A stretch of DNA of 64,000 bases from Symsagittifera roscoffensis. Lineage: Eukaryota > Xenacoelomorpha > Acoela > Convolutidae. A program made the translations under genes and the position numbers. Positions within the stretch are counted from its first letter, which is position 1, and every line of letters begins with the position of its first letter. Shown in pieces: positions 59,675 to 64,000 of the stretch. The stretch is from the NCBI RefSeq assembly GCF_963678635.1, contig NC_087071.1, forward strand, positions 47,286,889-47,350,888, read 5' to 3'. Below the pieces are notes generated by a model. It saw only the letters and a list, made by a program, of their open reading frames with translations. It had not been told where the DNA came from and did not search any database.

Positions 59675-60993
59675 GTGGACAAAATTAAGCGCAAGTTCAG
59701 GTTTTTACTCTCTAAAATGCCTGTTTTCAATGTCCTCTTTGGACATTATTCATTTCGAATTTCAGAAAATGTTTTACATAGACCAAGAGGATATGATCGG
59801 AGCAACCCCATCTAAGAGTTTATCAAGTTTTGATTTCAAACACCTACCAGTTGTTTCCGGGTTTGAAAATGCCAGTTTTCTTCATTTGCAAGAAGACTTA
59901 TACTTCGCGTGAAAAAGTAAGCAGCGTCCGAAGTTTTCACACTGATTGTTTCCGTTTTTCTCGCGCTGAGATTGATTCACGTGACATGAACAATTGTTTT
60001 ACTCCGCTTATTTGAGAAAGAATTCACTACGATGCGGAAAACTGGCCTTTTCAGACCCGGATTGGGTTGGTAAGTTTTTACGCTAGCAAGTATGAACTAT
60101 CTTTTTCTTTCCAACCCAAGTCGCAAATAATGTTGTGATAAAGTGTGTTCATTTTGAACGGTGTTCATTATGATCAATAACCAGCTATTAAGTACAGCAA
60201 ATGCTAAGGATATTCACATAGACTATTATTGATCCGACTTTCGTAACGAAAGTAACGGAATATTTGTGCTCGGGGTGGTTGTTTTCTTCTGACAAATTTC
60301 GACTTTTTATCAGCCATTTTTGACTGGATTTTGTATATCATTCAAAAAGTATTGTTATCTTGAGCTTAAACTTGAAAAAATGTTTCACTGTTATTATTTT
60401 TCGTAAAGTTATGGGGGTTTAAAAATTGCCAACTTGGGACAATTAAAGCGATATATTTCGCGCTAATAACGCGTAGGCGGAGATTTAACCCGTCATAGAA
60501 ATAGTTCCAAATTGGTTCAAGAAAGCTTATTTGCCATAATTGATTTGTTATTAGGAGTGAGATATATCATTTTGTATTTTATATGGCGTGTGGGAGGATG
60601 CTTTCACAAAAAATCTAAATTAAAAAAAATTCTTTATTTTTATTACATTTAAATTTTATGTTATTACTGCTCCATAGACTGCTCTATAAATTGAGGCATG
60701 TTAGTTGGTTATTTTTTTTCAAATTGACTGGTACTGCTAATGTGTCATAATTGGCGTGTGTCACTTCACAAATTTTGTAGACTCATTAGCGTTATCTGTC
60801 ATGTTTTTGTTTGTATATGCGAAGTGCAAGTTCGCCTCTGTTAAAACCATACTTTGATTATTTCTTAGGGTAGCTCTGATCATTTTCTCTTGGTATATGT
60901 AAAAACTTTTCTGAATTTCAAACTAAATGTTGTCAAAGTGAAAACAGGTGTTTTAGAGAGTAAAAACCTGAATTTGCGCTTAATTTTGTCCAC
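59675..60993. mobile_element. TA-flanked element with ~125-bp terminal inverted repeats
   Basis: The left end GTGGACAAAATTAAGCGCAA is mirrored at the right end (TTGCGCTTAATTTTGTCCAC), and similarity continues inward for about 125 bp, including GGTTTTTACTCTCTAAAA. TA lies directly outside both ends (59673-59674 and 60994-60995), as in Tc1/mariner-type insertions. The 1319-bp interior has no transposase frame and is made of repeat pieces shared with 8100-8600. Truncated copies of the same family lie inside the duplicated blocks at about 9350-9829 and 10844-11321. Confidence 0.75.
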
Positions 60994-61427
60994 TAGTCTA
61001 TAAAAACACACGAGAGAAACGCGAACAAAACATGCACGTTGAAAAGTTTTTTGCGTCGTTACATAGTTCTTACTTTCTATTTCGTTTGTTATATTGCGTG
61101 TGGGGGTATGATTTTCACAAAAAATCTCAAATTTAAAAAAAATCTTTATTTTTACATTTAAATTTTATGTTAATACTGCTCCATAGACTGCTCTATATTT
61201 CGCGCTATTAACGCGTAGGCGGAGATTTCTACAAGTGAAATAAGTGACTGGCTTAGTGTAAGTGAGCGGTTTAAACTTTTCAGTGTATAGTAGCGTTGCT
61301 TTTTTCAATTAAAGCACGGAACTTTTTGAGCACGTGTGTTTTAGTTTAAGGTTTTTAGTGTGTAGGTGAGTTCAAAGTTGGAAAGCCTGTGTGATTTCAG
61401 TTTGAGTTATGTTCGAATGTATTTTGA

Positions 61428-62532
61428 ATGCAAAGGTTCCTTGACGATTCACTAGATGTAGATCCAAGCAACACTCAGGACTGGAACTTTTTGTATGAGA
61501 GCCATAAGAGCATCGTCATGTCATCGGACGGGTGGCCTCAAACAGGTAATCATGTTCTTATTATTTGATATATCTTATTATCTTCTAGATCTTCATGATC
61601 TAGTATTATACAAGTGGAATAAGTGACTGGCTTAGTGTTAGTGAGCGGCTTAAATTTTGACGCAAAAGTTATAAGTAAATATGGAATTTTCTGAAGTTTA
61701 AGCAGTTAACGGCAAAATAGATAAACACGAATCTTTTGAAGCTTCTAAAATACAGGAATTTATTCAAATCAGTAATTTGTTGAAGAGTTACTGCTGTAAA
61801 CAGTAGCGTGCCGAGGGAGGCTGGGGTGACCGTCCCCTTCAATTCTGGTTGCAAAAATTTTCCAAAGGGTCTCCCGTTTGGTATAATTTTGTAGATCCAT
61901 TTTTGGCTGGTCAACCTCAAATCTTTTTCGAAAGGCGCTTTCGGCGCCGATATAACTTCTTAATTTGAGGGGAGCGCGCTCCGAAAAAAAAAAACGATTA
62001 AAATCTTTTTAAAAGTGCTGAAAATGTCATTTTTAGCCTGTTTTTTCATAAACTTGCCTGCGTCGAGAACGCTTTCCACAAAATACGGTCCTTTAGAATT
62101 TTTCGAAGAGCTGGGAAAATCAAATTGGTCGACCTATAAAAAAGGTCGACAAACTTTTAATTTTTTTTTTCGAAAAACCGACCCGTAGAAAAATTACTCG
62201 TTGTATATGATGCTCTGTAAGGTATTTTCAGCATCGCAGAAGTCTTCTGAGAAATCTGTATGGAAAATCCTCAGTTGAAACTATTTCACATTTTCTAAAA
62301 ACAGACATTTTTTGTTCATACACTGAGAACAACTGAATGTTCAAATTTAGATTCAGAAGATAAAAATTTGGATGGAAATGAGAATAAGAAACAGGCAAAA
62401 GAGCAACAGCAGCCTACTTCATCCAAAGGGGCAGCTGGCGGGGGAGGGGGAGGGGGAGAGGGAGGAGGGAAGGATTCTCATCTGGCTCAGAGTCAGGACC
62501 AGTCGTACGAACACAGCAGCCATTTAATTTAA
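61428..62532 (+). CDS. Unidentified two-exon reading frame with a Gly run
   Basis: Exon 61428-61545 (ATG directly after an in-frame TGA, ending ACA G|GTAAT) joins in phase 1 to 62351-62532 (TTTAG acceptor, TAA at 62530-62532), giving 99 residues. The first part, LDVDPSNTQDWNFLYESHKS then IVMSSDGWPQT, is well composed and unlike repeat translation. The second is Lys/Gln/Ser-rich with a Gly-rich stretch, ending QSYEHSSHLI. I recognise no family. It could be the whole of a small protein or the C-terminus of a larger one whose upstream exon joins at an AG near 61434. The intron holds a MITE relic. Confidence 0.4.
61802..62190. mobile_element. Degenerate copy of the CAGGGGCGGAT hAT-type MITE
   Basis: Collinear with 6680-7285: it starts CAGTAGCGTGCC, has GAGGGGAGCGCGC followed by TCCGAAAA, and later GGTCGACCTA with AAAAAGGTCGACAAA, but the right terminus is eroded (CGACCCGTAGAAAAATTAC). 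No flanking duplication survives. It lies in the intron of the unidentified two-exon frame. Confidence 0.65.
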
Positions 62533-62894
62533 GTCTCAGGAGACATAATGCGTTTTTCAAGTTTTGCAACAGTTATAGCTGAATTTGTTGGAGTTTGCCC
62601 ATATATATTCGATCCAAAGCAACCGTTATTTTTTCATTTGCCTATACAGTAACGAGATTCTAAATTGATTTCCCAATTTAGTACTGGTTTTGATCGGGAA
62701 TTGCTGAAGGAATTTTTCAAAATGATATAAAGGGCTTTTTTCGGAATTAAACTATTGACAGATTCAGTTTTTTCTCAGAGAAGTTTCAGATCTTTTTTGC
62801 CGAGAGATTTGTTTAAGAAACGAAAATCTAGTAAACAATTTGCATTTGAATCACTTGTCCGCAAAAGTTGGACTTTGTTGCTGTGGTTGTGTAG

Positions 62895-63012
62895 TGGTAA
62901 CTCGACCACTCCGGAGATAGAGGACGAAGTGGCCCAGATCTATGGCTCCACCTGGCTCAGGAGGAAGGACTCCGCAGACATGTATGGACAAACCAACAGC
63001 TTCGTCAAAAAG
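62895..63012 (+). CDS. Isolated exon of an unidentified gene
   Basis: Acceptor TTGTGTAG and donor AAAAAG|GTTAGA bound 118 nt that enter in phase 2 and leave in phase 0. The product, GNSTTPEIEDEVAQIYGSTW followed by LRRKDSADMYGQTNSFVKK, has the look of a real protein and higher GC than its surroundings. I recognise no domain. No upstream exon in phase 2 is visible, so it is probably not spliced to the two-exon frame ending at 62532, although alternative splicing of one gene is possible. Confidence 0.4.
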
Positions 63013-64000
63013 GTTAGACAGGTTGAATGGTTCGCTGAAACAAATATTCAATTATGCGATTTACCACAAGTTTTTTTGCAATGCAAATGCAGATTTTTCG
63101 TTTTTCAAAATCAGCGATTACAATTACTCATCGGAGAGAGTTGAGTCATATATCATTTTAATGCCCTCACAGTCGTGATTTGATTTTTCCTAGTGTCGAG
63201 AAAACCGGTTTGAAACTTTTGGTCTTTACTCTCAATTCGAGCGACTAGAGCGAGCGAGCAGGCTTACACTAGCTTGTTTTAATGGCTTAAAAGCTTGCAA
63301 TAGCTCAATTTAAAACGTTTAAACGTAGTTTTACTCGAGTAAAGTTAATTTTTTAGAATATTTTGGCGCCTTTTTGGAATCGAAAACTTTTAAATTCAAA
63401 AAACTGCAAAAAAAATTTCAATTTTCTTATTTTACTATGACTGTCGAATATGCCTAATATCTAGGTTTTTAATCAGCTCCCTTTATCTCACCACGCCGCC
63501 GCAAATTAAAAACGGGGAATAGCCTGATCTGAGTTGCGCTAACGTGCTTCTAGTTGATCGAGAGAGCAGTTCCTCGATCGAGGAAATGTCAGGTGAGCGC
63601 AAAGGGAGAAGTTTGAGAGGACGAGCGTCATTGACTGCGTTGGTAACGTATTTAGTGATTTTTTAAAACCAAGTTGATTTTGTCGGTGTTATTGTTAAAT
63701 TGTTAAAAGGGGGGAGGGGTTAAAATCATGGCGCTCGCAAAATATTTGGTCCAGTTTTTCTTTGAAAATTGATTTGAAGTTTGATTTGATTTGTGTTGAA
63801 GAGGACGGGAAATAAATGAATGGGGAATGATATTTAAAAAATTGAGTGGACAGAAGTTTATTGTGCTGCTGCACGGAAAGTACTTCGCATTTAGTGTGTT
63901 GATGATCTACAGAGCTCGGCGAACTGTGTATTCAACGACTTATAATTTGTTCAGGGTGGAGTTGCTTGCAGCGGGGACCAAATAAGTCATGAGTAATCGA
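63013..64000. other. Right-edge stretch with a possible 39-nt exon
   Basis: A segment at 63554-63592 has a good acceptor (GCTTCTAG) and donor (CAG|GTGAGC). In phase 1 it reads DRESSSSIEEMS, in phase 0 LIERAVPRSRKCQ; only phase 0 would fit the exon ending at 63012. A further AG at about 63955 begins GGTGGAGTTGCTTGC, with stops in all three frames within 50 bp. Evidence for either being coding is thin. Confidence 0.25.

Larger units (their letters stand above)
56506..61427. other. Repeat-rich stretch downstream of PNP
   Basis: No gene is supported. A tRNA-like head (B-box-like AGTTTGAATCC near 57281-57291) introduces a long T-rich SINE-like copy ending in the GC tail at 58070-58100. Next come the 25-bp minisatellite (58504-58682), an R1 copy (58990-59260) and the 1.3-kb inverted-repeat element (59675-60993). 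After it, a segment at about 61085-61225 repeats parts of 60460-60695 (CTCCATAGACTGCTCTAT and ACGCGTAGGCGGAGATTT). Confidence 0.6.

Noticed and set aside
63955-64000. Terminal exon at the right edge beginning GGTGGAGTTGC
   Set aside because: All three frames stop within 50 bp, and it has no homology; evidence is only an AG and local GC richness.

Overview
The window is genomic DNA from an invertebrate animal whose phylum I cannot fix. Genes are split by short-to-medium GT-AG introns, introns and intergenic DNA are AT-rich, and the two recognisable genes are animal-type: the polarity scaffold Par-3 and a trimeric purine nucleoside phosphorylase. Every supported gene lies on the + strand. The rest is dominated by non-autonomous repeats: hAT-type MITEs, tRNA-headed SINEs, long inverted-repeat elements and several satellites.

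Layout. 1-2640 is A/C-rich and looks like the 3' part of a mobile element cut by the window edge; an open frame runs in from the left edge to 597. 2641-5699 is repeat-rich. 5700-11952 holds the last four exons of a membrane protein with an SRCR-like cysteine-rich ectodomain and one transmembrane segment. 11953-14590 is a quiet AT-rich gap, followed by four CCAAT boxes. 14754-37418 is a complete 25-exon Par-3 gene (about 1965 aa: N-terminal oligomerisation domain, three PDZ domains, aPKC-binding motif, long low-complexity C-terminus). The exon phases I assigned join without a break.

37419-48890 has no gene that I can see. It holds a 113-bp-arm inverted repeat just past Par-3, dispersed repeats, an ATCT microsatellite and a 3-kb composite satellite. 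48901-56109 is a complete six-exon PNP gene (296 aa, catalytic Glu and Asn present); its large intron carries a 95-bp minisatellite and its next intron a dead Tc1-like transposase. 56110-61427 is repeats, including a 25-bp minisatellite and a 1.3-kb TA-flanked element with about 125-bp terminal inverted repeats. 61428-64000 carries two unidentified fragments: a two-exon 99-aa reading frame and one or two isolated exons running toward the right edge.

Functionally the neighbours are unrelated (adhesion or receptor-like membrane protein, polarity scaffold, purine salvage). I see no multi-gene system and nothing that supports a novel pathway. The most informative novelty is structural: exact target-site duplications on several MITEs, a satellite that has captured and co-amplified a dispersed repeat, and a tRNA-SINE that appears to supply a splice acceptor for the third PDZ domain of Par-3.
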